Assembly: GCF_023952475.1 (NCBI RefSeq)
Contig: NZ_JALHRX010000001.1
Coordinates: forward strand, 310,001-374,000
Direction of reading: 5' to 3'
Length of the DNA stretch: 64,000 nucleotides
Source: Cupriavidus sp. WGlv3
Lineage (GTDB): Bacteria > Pseudomonadota > Gammaproteobacteria > Burkholderiales > Burkholderiaceae
Shown: piece by piece, positions 21,970 to 31,696 of the stretch
How the letters are laid out: every line of letters begins with the position of its first letter
Numbering within the stretch: the first letter of the stretch is position 1
The notes under the pieces: model-generated
Databases searched by the model: none
What the model was told of the DNA's origin: nothing
The model's input: only the letters and a program-made list of their open reading frames with translations
Translations under genes and position numbers: made by a program

Positions 21970-22500
21970 ATGAATTCCGTGATCGGCAAGGGCGCGCGCC
22001 GTCTCATGCTGGCGCTGGGCGTAGCCATGCTGTCCGCCTGCGCCACGCTGATGCCGGTGCAGGAAGGCAGCCGGCTGGTGGGCCAGCCGCAGGCCGCGGT
22101 GCAGGCCATGTTCGGGCCGCCCACCGATGTGTTCCCGCTGCGCGATGGCACCACGCGCTGGATCTACTCGAAGCAGCCGATGGGCCAGTATGCCTATGGC
22201 GCCGACTTCGACCGCAACGGCAACCTGACCGCGTTCCGCAACATGCTGTCGACGCCCGAGCTGTACAAGGCGCAGGTCAACACCTGGACCAGGCGCGACG
22301 TCGCCGAGCACTTCGGCGTGACCCGGCTGCCGGTCAGCTACTACCCGCGCATGCGCAACGAGGTATGGTCCTACCGATTCCTCCACGAAGACGTATGGCC
22401 GTCGCTGTTCCACTTCTACTTCGACGATGCCGGCGTGCTGCGCCGGACCCAGATCACGCCCGATCCGCTCTACGACCCCGACGAGCGCCGCTTTTTCTGA
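21970..22500 (+). CDS. Predicted lipoprotein of unknown function
   Basis: This 176-residue protein begins with a lipoprotein signal: a charged start (MNSVIGKGARR), a hydrophobic run and the lipobox LSAC, with Cys near residue 23. The mature part contains VGQPQAAVQAMFGPPTDVFPLRDGTTRWIYS, which looks like the short BamE/SmpA-like module found in many outer-membrane lipoproteins. The rest is unfamiliar, rich in Trp and Tyr. It stands alone on the plus strand between two minus-strand genes. The resemblance to SmpA/BamE is my reading and is weak. Confidence 0.75.
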   Translation: MNSVIGKGARRLMLALGVAMLSACATLMPVQEGSRLVGQPQAAVQAMFGPPTDVFPLRDGTTRWIYSKQPMGQYAYGADFDRNGNLTAFRNMLSTPELYKAQVNTWTRRDVAEHFGVTRLPVSYYPRMRNEVWSYRFLHEDVWPSLFHFYFDDAGVLRRTQITPDPLYDPDERRFF

Positions 22501-22530
22501 CCCGCCGGCGATATGAGACATGCGCCCATG

Positions 22531-22566
22531 AAAAAGCCCGCCATCCCCGGGTCGGGAGTGGCGGGC
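22531..22566 (-). terminator. Rho-independent terminator of leuA
   Basis: On the minus strand GCCCGCCA / TGGCGGGC (22559-22566 and 22536-22543) forms an eight-pair stem followed directly by TTTTT. It lies about 55 bases past the leuA stop. On the plus strand it would also sit just after the lipoprotein gene, but it has no T-run in that direction. Confidence 0.88.
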
Positions 22567-22621
22567 CTGGTCCGTACGTTCGGGCCGGGTAGGCCTTCCG
22601 CCGTCAGCGCAGGAGCCTGGG

Positions 22622-24163
22622 TCAGATCTGCGGGTTGATCTTCTGCACGGCCTTGTCGTGCAGCTTGTTCAGTGCCGCCAGATAGGCCTTGGCCGAGGCC
22701 GCGACGATATCCGGATCGGTGCCCACGCCGTTGACGATGCGGCCGGCCTTGGACAGGCGCACGGTCACTTCCCCCTGGGCCTCGGTACCACCGGTGATGG
22801 CGTTCACCGAATACAGCACCATCTCGGCGCCGCTGGCCACGCGCGACTCGATCGCATGCAAGGTGGCATCGACCGGGCCGTTGCCCTCGCCCTCGCCGCT
22901 CTGCTCCTGGCCGTCCATGCTGAACACCACGCGCGCATGCGGACGCTCGCCGGTCTCGGAGCGCTGCGACAGCGAGATGAAGCGGAAGTGTTCGTTGGCG
23001 TCGTGCTGGGCCTCGTTCGAGACGATGGCGACGATGTCCTCGTCGAAGATCTCGGCCTTCTGGTCGGCCAGCTCCTTGAAGCGCGTGAAGGCGGCGTTGA
23101 CCTCGCTCTCGCTGTCGAGCTCGATGCCCAGCTCCTGCAGGCGCTGCTTGAAGGCGTTGCGGCCCGACAGCTTGCCCAGCACGATCTTGTTGGCGGTCCA
23201 GCCCACGTCTTCGGCGCGCATGATCTCGTAGGTGTCGCGCGCCTTGAGCACGCCGTCCTGGTGGATGCCCGAGGCATGCGCGAAGGCGTTGGCGCCGACC
23301 ACGGCCTTGTTCGGCTGTACCGCGAAGCCGGTGATCTGCGACACCAGCTTGGACGCCGGCACGATCTGCGTGGTGTCGATGCCGAGGTCGAGGTTGAAGT
23401 AGTCGCGGCGCGTCTTCACCGCCATCACCACTTCTTCCAGGCTGGTGTTGCCGGCACGCTCGCCGAGGCCGTTGATGGTGCATTCGATCTGGCGCGCGCC
23501 GGCCATCTTGACCGCCGCCAGCGAGTTGGCCACGGCCATGCCGAGGTCGTTATGGCAGTGCACCGACCACACCGCCTTGTCCGAGTTGGGAATGCGCTCG
23601 CGCACCGAGCGGATCAGCTCGGCATAGCCTTCCGGCACGGCGTAGCCCACCGTATCGGGCAGGTTGATGGTGGTCGCGCCCTCGGCGATCACGCCTTCGA
23701 GCACGCGGCACAGGAAGTCCATGTCCGAGCGGCTGCCGTCTTCCGGCGAGAACTCGATGTCGTCGGTGAACTGGCGCGCAAAGCGTACCGCCAGGCGCGC
23801 CTGCTGGTAGACCTCGTCCGGCGTCATGCGCAGCTTCTTCTCCATGTGCAGCGCGGAGGTGGCGATGAAGGTGTGGATGCGGAACGAGTTGGCCGGCTTG
23901 AGCGCCTCGGCCGCGCGGGCAATGTCCTTGTCGTTGGCGCGGGCCAGCGAGCAGATGGTGGAATCCTTGACCACCTGCGCGATCGAGCGGATCGCCTCGA
24001 AGTCGCCGTTGGAGCTCGCCGCGAAACCGGCCTCGATCACATCGACCTTCAGGCGCTCCAGCTGGCGCGCGATGCGGATCTTCTCCTCGCGCGTCATCGA
24101 GGCGCCGGGCGATTGCTCGCCGTCACGCAAGGTGGTGTCGAAAATGATGAGTTTGTCAGACAT
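22622..24163 (-). CDS. leuA: 2-isopropylmalate synthase
   Basis: This is the first committed enzyme of leucine synthesis: it condenses acetyl-CoA with 2-oxoisovalerate. The product has 513 residues. The catalytic TIM barrel begins [18 protein letters not shown] (metal-binding Asp and catalytic Arg), and the second metal motif [11 protein letters not shown] is at about residue 205. The C-terminal about 130 residues form the leucine-binding regulatory domain. The ATG at 24163 follows an AGGAGC site; a frame reaching 24277 lacks family support. Its transcript starts with a leucine attenuator (separate entries), so expression should rise when charged tRNA-Leu is scarce. Confidence 0.97.
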   Translation of the reverse strand: MSDKLIIFDTTLRDGEQSPGASMTREEKIRIARQLERLKVDVIEAGFAASSNGDFEAIRSIAQVVKDSTICSLARANDKDIARAAEALKPANSFRIHTFIATSALHMEKKLRMTPDEVYQQARLAVRFARQFTDDIEFSPEDGSRSDMDFLCRVLEGVIAEGATTINLPDTVGYAVPEGYAELIRSVRERIPNSDKAVWSVHCHNDLGMAVANSLAAVKMAGARQIECTINGLGERAGNTSLEEVVMAVKTRRDYFNLDLGIDTTQIVPASKLVSQITGFAVQPNKAVVGANAFAHASGIHQDGVLKARDTYEIMRAEDVGWTANKIVLGKLSGRNAFKQRLQELGIELDSESEVNAAFTRFKELADQKAEIFDEDIVAIVSNEAQHDANEHFRFISLSQRSETGERPHARVVFSMDGQEQSGEGEGNGPVDATLHAIESRVASGAEMVLYSVNAITGGTEAQGEVTVRLSKAGRIVNGVGTDPDIVAASAKAYLAALNKLHDKAVQKINPQI

Positions 24164-24258
24164 GGTGTGGAGCTCCTGATTTGCTTGTCGTGTGCTGTCC
24201 CCGGCATGCTGCGTCCGGGGCTTTACCGCCTGTTCCGCGCTCCACGGCTGTGGAATGC

Positions 24259-24295
24259 AAAACGCCCCGGCGTGCATGAAGCAGGCCGGGGCGTT
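24259..24295 (-). terminator. Leucine attenuator: intrinsic terminator in the leuA leader
   Basis: Read on the minus strand, AACGCCCCGGC ... GCCGGGGCGTT forms an 11-pair GC-rich stem followed by TTTTGC. It lies 96 bases upstream of the leuA start and 43 bases after the leader ORF stop. A terminator ahead of its gene is the mark of attenuation. Its 5' arm is also the partner of the antiterminator at 24284-24359. Confidence 0.85.
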
Positions 24296-24359
24296 GGAAT
24301 TTCCTTGCGGATTCCGCGCTAAGGGGTAAGTCCGTCCTTAGCGCGCGCGCGTCCCGACC
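24284..24359 (-). promoter_or_regulatory. Proposed antiterminator of the leuA attenuator
   Basis: Two pairings can be drawn. GGTCGGGACG (24359-24350, inside the leader ORF just after the CTA CTA codons) matches the terminator 5' arm CGCCCCGGCC (24293-24284) at nine of ten positions, counting one G-U. Between them CGCGCTAAGG / CCTTAGCGCG (24345-24336 and 24324-24315) forms a perfect ten-pair hairpin whose first arm contains the leader stop codon. The outer pairing excludes the terminator. A ribosome that finishes the leader would mask both left arms; one stalled at the CTA codons would leave most of them free. Confidence 0.65.
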
Positions 24360-24418
24360 TGATGGCCTAGTAGGCCACCTAGGGTGGTGCGGGCGATTAG
24401 GACTTGGCGCGAAATCAT
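24338..24418 (-). CDS. leuL: Leucine-rich leader peptide of leuA (26 codons)
   Basis: A 26-codon frame runs from ATG at 24418 to TAA at 24340-24338. It encodes MISRQVLIARTTLGGLLG and then eight more residues. All four leucines (7, 13, 16, 17) are CTA, the rarest leucine codon in such GC-rich genomes and scarcely seen in the neighbouring genes, which use CTG. Two are in tandem just ahead of the antiterminator arm. The predicted -10 box ends eight bases before the ATG, so the mRNA should begin at or next to the A of ATG and no ribosome site is seen: a leaderless start. The role as sensor of leucine supply is inferred from the classical leu attenuator of enterobacteria. Confidence 0.8.
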   Translation of the reverse strand: MISRQVLIARTTLGGLLGHQVGTRAR

Positions 24419-24425
24419 GGCTGCG

Positions 24426-24454
24426 ACTATAGCCGACTTGGCGCGCACGCGCAA
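24426..24454 (-). promoter_or_regulatory. Sigma-70 promoter of leuL-leuA
   Basis: On the minus strand TTGCGC (24454-24449) and TATAGT (24431-24426) are separated by exactly 17 bases. The start point expected seven to eight bases downstream falls on 24419-24418, the first base of the leader ORF. Confidence 0.75.
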
Positions 24455-24491
24455 CACAGGGTTTTGCCGCACGCGCCGCCTGCGGAGGTTC

Positions 24492-24995
24492 TCAGCCCTT
24501 GGGCGGGATGCGCAGCTTCTGGCCCGGGTAGATCTTGTCCGGGTGGCTCAGCATCGGCTTGTTGGCCTCGAAGATCTTGTTGTACTCGGCGCCGTTGCCA
24601 TAGGCGGCCTGCGCGATCGCCCACAGCGTGTCGCCCTTGACCACGGTGTGCCAGCCCGATTCCGCGGACTCGACGTTGACCGACATCTTGTCCTCGACCT
24701 TGTCGACGCCCTCGACATTGCCGGCGCACAGGATGATCTTCTCGCGCGTGGCCTGGTCGGGTGCCACGCCGAACACGGTGACGAGTCCCTGCGAGCCGTC
24801 GACCTGTACCATCAGCCCGGTCGCGTCCAGCCCCATCTTCCTGATATACGCCTCGATCGCGTCGCCCGCGGCGCGATTGGCGGCATCGACCTTCTCCGCC
24901 GATGCATCCGCCGCGGCCGCTGCCTGCGCGGCCTTGGCCTCGCCGGTGCCGAACAGCTTTTCTCCCGCTTCCTTGATGAAGTCGAACATGCCCAT
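24492..24995 (-). CDS. BON and LysM domain protein (YgaU/Kbp-like)
   Basis: This 167-residue protein has a family-specific start (MGMFDFIKEAGEKLFGTGEAK), a BON domain (about residues 40-105) and a C-terminal LysM domain (about residues 112-165, with GDTLWAIAQAAYGNGAEYNKIFEANK). E. coli YgaU, now called Kbp, has this layout and binds potassium. There is no signal peptide, so it is probably cytoplasmic, as Kbp is. The ATG at 24995 is preceded by AGGAGG at five bases. The gene sits between pssA and leuA with no functional link that I can see. Confidence 0.87.
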   Translation of the reverse strand: MGMFDFIKEAGEKLFGTGEAKAAQAAAAADASAEKVDAANRAAGDAIEAYIRKMGLDATGLMVQVDGSQGLVTVFGVAPDQATREKIILCAGNVEGVDKVEDKMSVNVESAESGWHTVVKGDTLWAIAQAAYGNGAEYNKIFEANKPMLSHPDKIYPGQKLRIPPKG

Positions 24996-25113
24996 GACAT
25001 CCTCCTGACGGTGGGTGGAAAACACTGCAGAGTGCCACGCCCGGTCGGCCGCGGCACGAAAACAATGGTGAATCCCGCAATGCATGAAGGGCGCCTGAGC
25101 GCCCTTCTGCGAT

Positions 25114-25995
25114 TTATTCCCGCGGCTTCTTCTCGATCGCCGGCTTGCCATGCATGGCCCGCCAGGCCCACAGCACATAGCCCGAGATCGCGTAGGCCAC
25201 GAACAGCCCGAACAGCGCCACTGGCGGATCGGTCGAGACCACCACGAACAGCACCAGGACCAGCACCATCATGCCGAACGGCACGCGGTAGCGCACGTCG
25301 AGCGCCTTGCCGCTGTAGAACGGCGCGTTGGACACCATCGACAGCCCCGCGTACAGCGTGATGCCGAACGCCACCCACGGCATCCACAGCTCCTTGACCG
25401 GCAGCTTGTTGTCGATCACCAGCCAGACGAAGCCGGCCACCAGCGCCGCCGCGGCCGGGCTCGGCAGGCCCTGGAAGAAGCGCTTGTCGACGACGCCGAT
25501 ATTGGCGTTGAAGCGCGCCAGCCGCAGTGCCGCGCAGGTGCAGTAGACGAAGGCGGCGATCCAGCCCCACTTGCCCAGGTCATGCAGGATCCATTCGTAC
25601 ATCACCAGCGCCGGCGCGACGCCGAACGAGGTCATGTCCGAGAGCGAGTCATACTGCTCGCCGAACGCGCTCTGCGTATTGGTGATGCGGGCCACGCGCC
25701 CGTCCATGCCATCGAGCACCATCGCCGCGAAGATGGCGATGGCGGCGGCGTCGAAGCGCATGTTCATCGCCTGCACGATGGCGAAGAAGCCGGCGAACAG
25801 CGCCGCGGTGGTGAAGGCATTGGGCAGCAAGTAGATGCCGCGCCGGCGCGGCCGCTGGTAGGCGATGTCCTGGTCGTCGGCGGCTTCGTCGTCGAAGTCG
25901 TCGTCGGCGCCGCGCAGCTGGTTGTGGCGGAACGGCCGCAGGTGGGTCACGTTGCCGCTGCTGCTGCGCTTGTTACGTCGATGGAAGGCAACCAT
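25114..25995 (-). CDS. pssA: CDP-diacylglycerol-serine O-phosphatidyltransferase
   Basis: This membrane enzyme makes phosphatidylserine from CDP-diacylglycerol and serine. It has 293 residues. The CDP-alcohol phosphotransferase signature DGxxGRxAR...Gx3Dx3D is visible as DGMDGRVARITNTQSAFGEQYDSLSD at about residues 95-120. It is the integral-membrane type II form, with a charged N-terminal 50 residues and about eight helices. The ATG at 25995 follows GGAGGA by five bases. It lies 25 bases downstream of psd, which decarboxylates its product, so the two genes form the phosphatidylethanolamine branch as one unit. A GC-rich hairpin without a T-run (25088-25107) follows the gene. Confidence 0.96.
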   Translation of the reverse strand: MVAFHRRNKRSSSGNVTHLRPFRHNQLRGADDDFDDEAADDQDIAYQRPRRRGIYLLPNAFTTAALFAGFFAIVQAMNMRFDAAAIAIFAAMVLDGMDGRVARITNTQSAFGEQYDSLSDMTSFGVAPALVMYEWILHDLGKWGWIAAFVYCTCAALRLARFNANIGVVDKRFFQGLPSPAAAALVAGFVWLVIDNKLPVKELWMPWVAFGITLYAGLSMVSNAPFYSGKALDVRYRVPFGMMVLVLVLFVVVSTDPPVALFGLFVAYAISGYVLWAWRAMHGKPAIEKKPRE

Positions 25996-26020
25996 CACTG
26001 TCCTCCGGTCAGGCCGCCGC

Positions 26021-26671
26021 TCACTGCACGTCGAGTTCGGCGAGGATGGTCGACGAGGCCGACACCTTCTCGCCGATGGTCACGCGCGGGCGCGCATCGA
26101 GCGGCAGGTACACGTCGACGCGCGAGCCGAAGCGGATAAAGCCGTAGCGCTGGCCGCGCGAGAGGTTATCGCCGGGCTTGGTGTAGCACAGGATGCGGCG
26201 CGCCACCAGGCCGGCCACCTGCACCAGCGTCACCAGCTGGCCATCGGCCGCGCGGCGGATCAGCACCGCGTTGCGTTCGTTTTCGGTCGACGCCTTGTCC
26301 AGGTCGGCATTGACGAACTTGCCGGGAAAGTACTCGACCTTCTCCACCGCACCGTCGACCGAGACGCGGTTCGAATGCACGTTGAAGACGTTCATGAAGA
26401 CGCTGATCTTCAGCGCCTCGCGGTTGGCGTACGGGTCCATGGTCTTCTCGACCACGACGATGCGGCCGTCGGCCGGCGCCAGCACGGCATTGGGCGCCGA
26501 CGGGATCGGGCGCGGCGGGTCGCGGAAGAACTGCAGCACGAATACCGTGATGATCCACAGCGGCAGCGCCCACCAGAAGCCCGCGCTGGCATGCACCAGC
26601 AGCGAGATGACAAAGGCGCCGGCCAGGAACGGCCAGCCTTCACGGGCGATCAGCGGATGAGGATAGTTCAT
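26021..26671 (-). CDS. psd: Phosphatidylserine decarboxylase proenzyme (short type)
   Basis: This enzyme converts phosphatidylserine to phosphatidylethanolamine at the inner membrane. It has 216 residues and belongs to the short subfamily with GS rather than LGST at the self-cleavage site. Here [10 protein letters not shown] at about residues 183-192 supplies the serine that becomes the pyruvoyl group. Two N-terminal helices (residues 12-50) anchor it. The catalytic-region motifs [10 protein letters not shown] and [16 protein letters not shown] are present. It is 25 bases upstream of pssA in the same direction and separated from ilvC by a terminator. Confidence 0.96.
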   Translation of the reverse strand: MNYPHPLIAREGWPFLAGAFVISLLVHASAGFWWALPLWIITVFVLQFFRDPPRPIPSAPNAVLAPADGRIVVVEKTMDPYANREALKISVFMNVFNVHSNRVSVDGAVEKVEYFPGKFVNADLDKASTENERNAVLIRRAADGQLVTLVQVAGLVARRILCYTKPGDNLSRGQRYGFIRFGSRVDVYLPLDARPRVTIGEKVSASSTILAELDVQ

Positions 26672-26811
26672 GCAGTACGAATTTCGATGGAGTCAAAGCC
26701 AGGCCAGGACGCCGCATTGGCAAGCCCATAGGGGCGGCGGGAATAGCCGCCGTCTTGCGCCCGGAGAGCAGCATCCGGCACGCCTTGCCTGGAAAGTTCG
26801 ACAAGGATAAC

Positions 26812-26882
26812 AAAAAGCCGTTCAGGTTCCGGCTTATTCCCTTCCGATGATAGAAGGGCAAGGCACGGAACGCTGAACGGCT
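26812..26882 (-). terminator. Terminator of ilvBHC
   Basis: On the minus strand AGCCGTTCAG / CTGAACGGCT (26882-26873 and 26825-26816) forms a ten-pair outer stem around a branched loop that has its own CCCTTC/GAAGGG stem. It is followed by TTTTT. A second GC-rich palindrome (26886-26910) lies between it and the ilvC stop. Confidence 0.75.
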
Positions 26883-26927
26883 TCGGCCCGCCGCCGTGCG
26901 GCGCGGGCCATCAGGCAGCGCTGTGGA

Positions 26928-28557
<1,630 letters not shown>

Positions 28558-30321
28558 TTACAGGTCCTCCGCGCCGAGCAGCATTTCGGAAATGCCCTTG
28601 CCGGCCTGGACCATCGGCCAGACGTTTTCGGTGGGATCGGTCTGGAAGTCCAGGAACACGGTACGGTCCTTCAGGCGGAACGCCTCGCGCAGCGCCGGCT
28701 CGACGTCCGAGCTCTTCTCGACGCGCATGCCGACGTGGCCATAGGCCTCGGCCAGCTTGACGAAATCAGGCAGCGCATCCATGTAGGAGTGCGAGTAGCG
28801 GTTGTCGTACTCGATCTCCTGCCACTGGCGCACCATGCCGAGGTAGCCGTTGTTGAGCGAGCAGATCTTCACCGGGGTGTCGTACTGCAGGCAGGTCGAC
28901 AGTTCCTGGATGCACATCTGGATCGAGCCTTCACCGGTGATGGTGACGACTTCCTTCTCGGGGAATGCCTTCTTGATGCCCATCGCGTACGGCAGGCCCA
29001 CGCCCATCGTGCCCAGGCCGCCGGAGTTGATCCAGCGGCGCGGCTCGTTGAACTTGTAGAACTGCGCGGCCCACATCTGGTGCTGGCCGACGTCGGAGCA
29101 GATGAAGGCGTCGCCGTGGGTCAGTTCCCAGATCTTTTCGACCACGTACTGCGGCTTGATGATCTCGGAGCTGCGGTCGTACTTCAGGCAGTCAACCGAG
29201 CGCCATTGCTCGATCTGCTCCCACCACCTGGCCAGGGCCTCGCGCTTGGGCTTGATGTCGCTGGCCTTGATCTGGGCGATCAGTTCCTGCAGCACGTCCT
29301 TGACGTTGCCGACGATGGGGATGTCGACCTTGACGCGCTTGGAAATCGACGACGGGTCGATGTCGATATGGATGATCTTGCGCGCCTGCGAGGTGAAGTG
29401 CGACGGGTTGCCGATCACGCGGTCGTCGAAGCGGGCACCGATGGCGATCAGCACGTCGCAGTTCTGCATGGCCATGTTGGCTTCATACGTGCCGTGCATG
29501 CCGAGCATGCCGACGAACTGCTTGTGGGTGCCGGGGAACGCGCCCAGGCCCATCAGCGTGTTGGTCACCGGGTGGCCGGTCATCGCGGCCAGCTGGCGCA
29601 GTTCATCGCTGGCATTGGCCAGCACCACGCCGCCGCCGCTGTAGATGTACGGGCGCTCCGCGTTCTGCAGCAGTGCCACGGCCTTGCGGATCTGGCCCGA
29701 GTGACCCTTGTTCACCGGGTTGTACGAGCGCATGTCGATCGACTTGGGGTACTCGTACTTGCAGGCATTGCGCGAGACATCCTTGGGGATGTCCACCACC
29801 ACCGGGCCGGGACGGCCGGTCGAGGCAATGAAGAACGCCTTCTTGATGGTCGCGGCGAGGTCGCGCACGTCCTTCACCAGGAAGTTGTGCTTGACGATCG
29901 GACGGGTGATGCCGACGGTGTCGCACTCCTGGAAGGCGTCCTGGCCAATGGCGTGGGTCGGCACGTTGCCGGTGATCACCACCATCGGGATCGAGTCGAG
30001 GTACGCGGTGGCAATGCCGGTGACGGCATTGGTCACGCCGGGACCCGAGGTCACCAGGGCGACGCCCACCTTGCCGGTTGCGCGCGCGTAGCCATCCGCG
30101 GCATGGACCGCGGCCTGCTCGTGGCGCACCAGGATGTGCTCGAACTTGGTTTGCTTGTGGAGCTCGTCGTAGATATACAGCACTGCGCCGCCGGGGTAGC
30201 CCCAGACGTACTCGACGCCTTCTTCGGCAAGTGCGTGAACGAGAATTTCCGCCCCGATCATTTCGGGTGCGGCAGATGAATTGCTGTCGGCGTGGGAGAA
30301 TTCCGCGCTGGGCATGTTCAT
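28558..30321 (-). CDS. ilvB: Acetolactate synthase large (catalytic) subunit
   Basis: This ThDP-dependent enzyme makes acetolactate from two pyruvates, or acetohydroxybutyrate from pyruvate plus 2-oxobutyrate. It has 587 residues. The catalytic Glu lies in LVRHEQAAVHAADGYAR at about residue 70. The FAD-type middle domain follows. The ThDP motif GDG...N appears as GEGSIQMCIQELSTC...NNGYLGMVRQWQ at about residues 460-490. The ATG at 30321 was chosen because AAAGGA precedes it by five bases. It is the first gene of ilvBHC, with a leader of about 140 bases. Confidence 0.97.
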   Translation of the reverse strand: MNMPSAEFSHADSNSSAAPEMIGAEILVHALAEEGVEYVWGYPGGAVLYIYDELHKQTKFEHILVRHEQAAVHAADGYARATGKVGVALVTSGPGVTNAVTGIATAYLDSIPMVVITGNVPTHAIGQDAFQECDTVGITRPIVKHNFLVKDVRDLAATIKKAFFIASTGRPGPVVVDIPKDVSRNACKYEYPKSIDMRSYNPVNKGHSGQIRKAVALLQNAERPYIYSGGGVVLANASDELRQLAAMTGHPVTNTLMGLGAFPGTHKQFVGMLGMHGTYEANMAMQNCDVLIAIGARFDDRVIGNPSHFTSQARKIIHIDIDPSSISKRVKVDIPIVGNVKDVLQELIAQIKASDIKPKREALARWWEQIEQWRSVDCLKYDRSSEIIKPQYVVEKIWELTHGDAFICSDVGQHQMWAAQFYKFNEPRRWINSGGLGTMGVGLPYAMGIKKAFPEKEVVTITGEGSIQMCIQELSTCLQYDTPVKICSLNNGYLGMVRQWQEIEYDNRYSHSYMDALPDFVKLAEAYGHVGMRVEKSSDVEPALREAFRLKDRTVFLDFQTDPTENVWPMVQAGKGISEMLLGAEDL

Positions 30322-30697
30322 TTCAGTCCTTTGCAATTTTCGGCAAAAAATTGTTTGGATGCTCTCTGCCGAACTTGTGGCTCGGGTTCAAGCGGTGCGC
30401 GTCTGCATGGAGACCGCCTCATAAGCGGCCGGATGAGACAACCACTGATGTCGTGTGAACCGTCGATGATACTGCAATGCACCAGCGCGGTCTACGGTTG
30501 TTTACGCCGCCGGCATCGGCAAGTTCCCCGAATCGCGAAAAAGTTTGCCGCAGCGCCATGTATGTCCCGCCATACAAAACGGTACAGCGCAGCCAAATTT
30601 TGCTAGCATCCCAGCACATCGGGGCGCTGCGCGTCCTTGGCAGCACATTCACCAGAACCGGGCACAGGTCCCGGCGCAATAAGCCCCAACCGCCTGA
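30322..30697. other. ilvB / ECF-sigma divergent intergenic region (376 bases)
   Basis: This region holds the ilvB promoter and leader on the minus strand. An inverted repeat TTCGGCA/TGCCGAA (30370-30376 and 30339-30345) in the ilvB leader has a T-run inside its loop and is not a terminator. The plus-strand half must carry the sigma-factor promoter, but I see no convincing -35/-10 pair. No small gene is supported. Confidence 0.5.
30466..30494 (-). promoter_or_regulatory. Probable ilvBHC promoter
   Basis: On the minus strand TAGACC (30494-30489) and TATCAT (30471-30466) lie 17 bases apart, matching four of six consensus positions in each box. The predicted start, near 30459, gives a 138-base leader before ilvB. 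Confidence 0.5.
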
Positions 30698-31267
30698 ATG
30701 GCCACCGACCAGGAACTGTCCGCCTTTCTTGCCAGCGTCGAGCGGCGCGCCTTCAAGCAGGCCGTGTTTGCCGTCCGCGACGACGAGGCCGCGCTGGACA
30801 TCGTCCAGGACGCCATGATCAAGCTGGCCGAAAAGTATGGCGACAAGAGCGCCGCAGAACTCGCGCCGCTGTTCCAGCGCATCCTGCAGAACACCATCCA
30901 TGACTGGTTCCGGCGCCAGAAGGTGCGCAATACCTGGGTCTCGCTGTTTTCCAGCCTGCGCGACGACCGCAACGGCGACGACGACAGCGACCTGCTGGAG
31001 ACGCTCGAGGCACAGGCCGGCTCGGAATCGGCCGAAAGCAGCGCCGACAAGGTCGAGCGCGCCCAGGTCATGCACATCATCGAGCAGGAGATCCAGCGCC
31101 TGCCCACGCGTCAACGCCAGGCATTCCTGATGCGTTACTGGGAAGATATGGACGTCGCCGAAACCGCGGCCGTGATGGGCTGTTCCGAAGGCAGCGTCAA
31201 GACGCACTGTTCCCGTGCCACGCATACACTTGCGCAAGCCCTGCGCGCACGGGGGGTCCGACTATGA
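30698..31267 (+). CDS. ECF-type RNA polymerase sigma factor
   Basis: This is a 189-residue extracytoplasmic-function sigma factor. Region 2 is seen as DEAALDIVQDAMIKLAEKYGDKS with the following NTIHDWFRRQKVRN segment. Region 4 is at about residues 138-185 (LPTRQRQAFLMRYWEDMDVAETAAVMGCSEGSVKTHCSRATHTL), with a clear helix-turn-helix. The linker is acidic (DDRNGDDDSD). Its stop overlaps the start of the DUF3619 gene by four bases (ATGA), so the two are coupled. No classical zinc-finger anti-sigma factor is present; the one-helix membrane protein next to it is the candidate. Its target promoter is unknown. Confidence 0.93.
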   Translation: MATDQELSAFLASVERRAFKQAVFAVRDDEAALDIVQDAMIKLAEKYGDKSAAELAPLFQRILQNTIHDWFRRQKVRNTWVSLFSSLRDDRNGDDDSDLLETLEAQAGSESAESSADKVERAQVMHIIEQEIQRLPTRQRQAFLMRYWEDMDVAETAAVMGCSEGSVKTHCSRATHTLAQALRARGVRL

Positions 31268-31695
31268 GCAGAAACGACAAAGAAATCCGCGAACGCCGGT
31301 TTGCGCATGAGGTTCGCGCGGCACTCGACGCCGGCGCCGAAGCCTTGCCGGCCGACATTTCCGAACGGCTCGCCGCCGCGCGCCGGATGGCGGTCGCCCG
31401 CAAGAAGGCAGAGGCGCCCGTGCTGGTGCCGCAGCTTGCCATGCCGGGCGCGCACGCGCCGCTGTTCGACGACGACACCTCGCCGCTGCACCGCGCCGGC
31501 GCCTGGCTGCGCCGGCTGGGGCTGGTCTGGACGCTGGTGGCGCTGGGCGCCGGGCTGGTGGGCATCTATCACTGGCAGGAGCAGAAGCGCATCGAGGAAC
31601 TGGCCGATATCGACGCCGCCATGCTGCTCGACGACCTGCCGCCCACGGCTTACGCCGACGAGGGCTTCCACGTGTTCCTGAAGCACGGGCAATAG
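31264..31695 (+). CDS. DUF3619 family single-pass membrane protein
   Basis: This 143-residue protein has a charged N-terminal about 95 residues (MSRNDKEIRERRFAHEVRAALDAG), one transmembrane helix (LVWTLVALGAGLVGIYHW, about residues 97-114) and a short acidic tail. It matches the DUF3619 family, which in Burkholderiales regularly follows this ECF sigma gene. An N-in soluble domain plus one helix, coupled to a sigma gene, is the layout of an anti-sigma factor, but no known anti-sigma motif is visible. That function is inference. Confidence 0.85.
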   Translation: MSRNDKEIRERRFAHEVRAALDAGAEALPADISERLAAARRMAVARKKAEAPVLVPQLAMPGAHAPLFDDDTSPLHRAGAWLRRLGLVWTLVALGAGLVGIYHWQEQKRIEELADIDAAMLLDDLPPTAYADEGFHVFLKHGQ

Positions 31696-31696
31696 C

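Noticed and set aside
30322..30460. A possible attenuator for ilvBHC: a short GTG frame in the leader reads V V V S S G R L.
   Set aside because: No terminator with a T-run stands between it and ilvB, the GTG has no ribosome site, and no exclusive pair of stems can be drawn.
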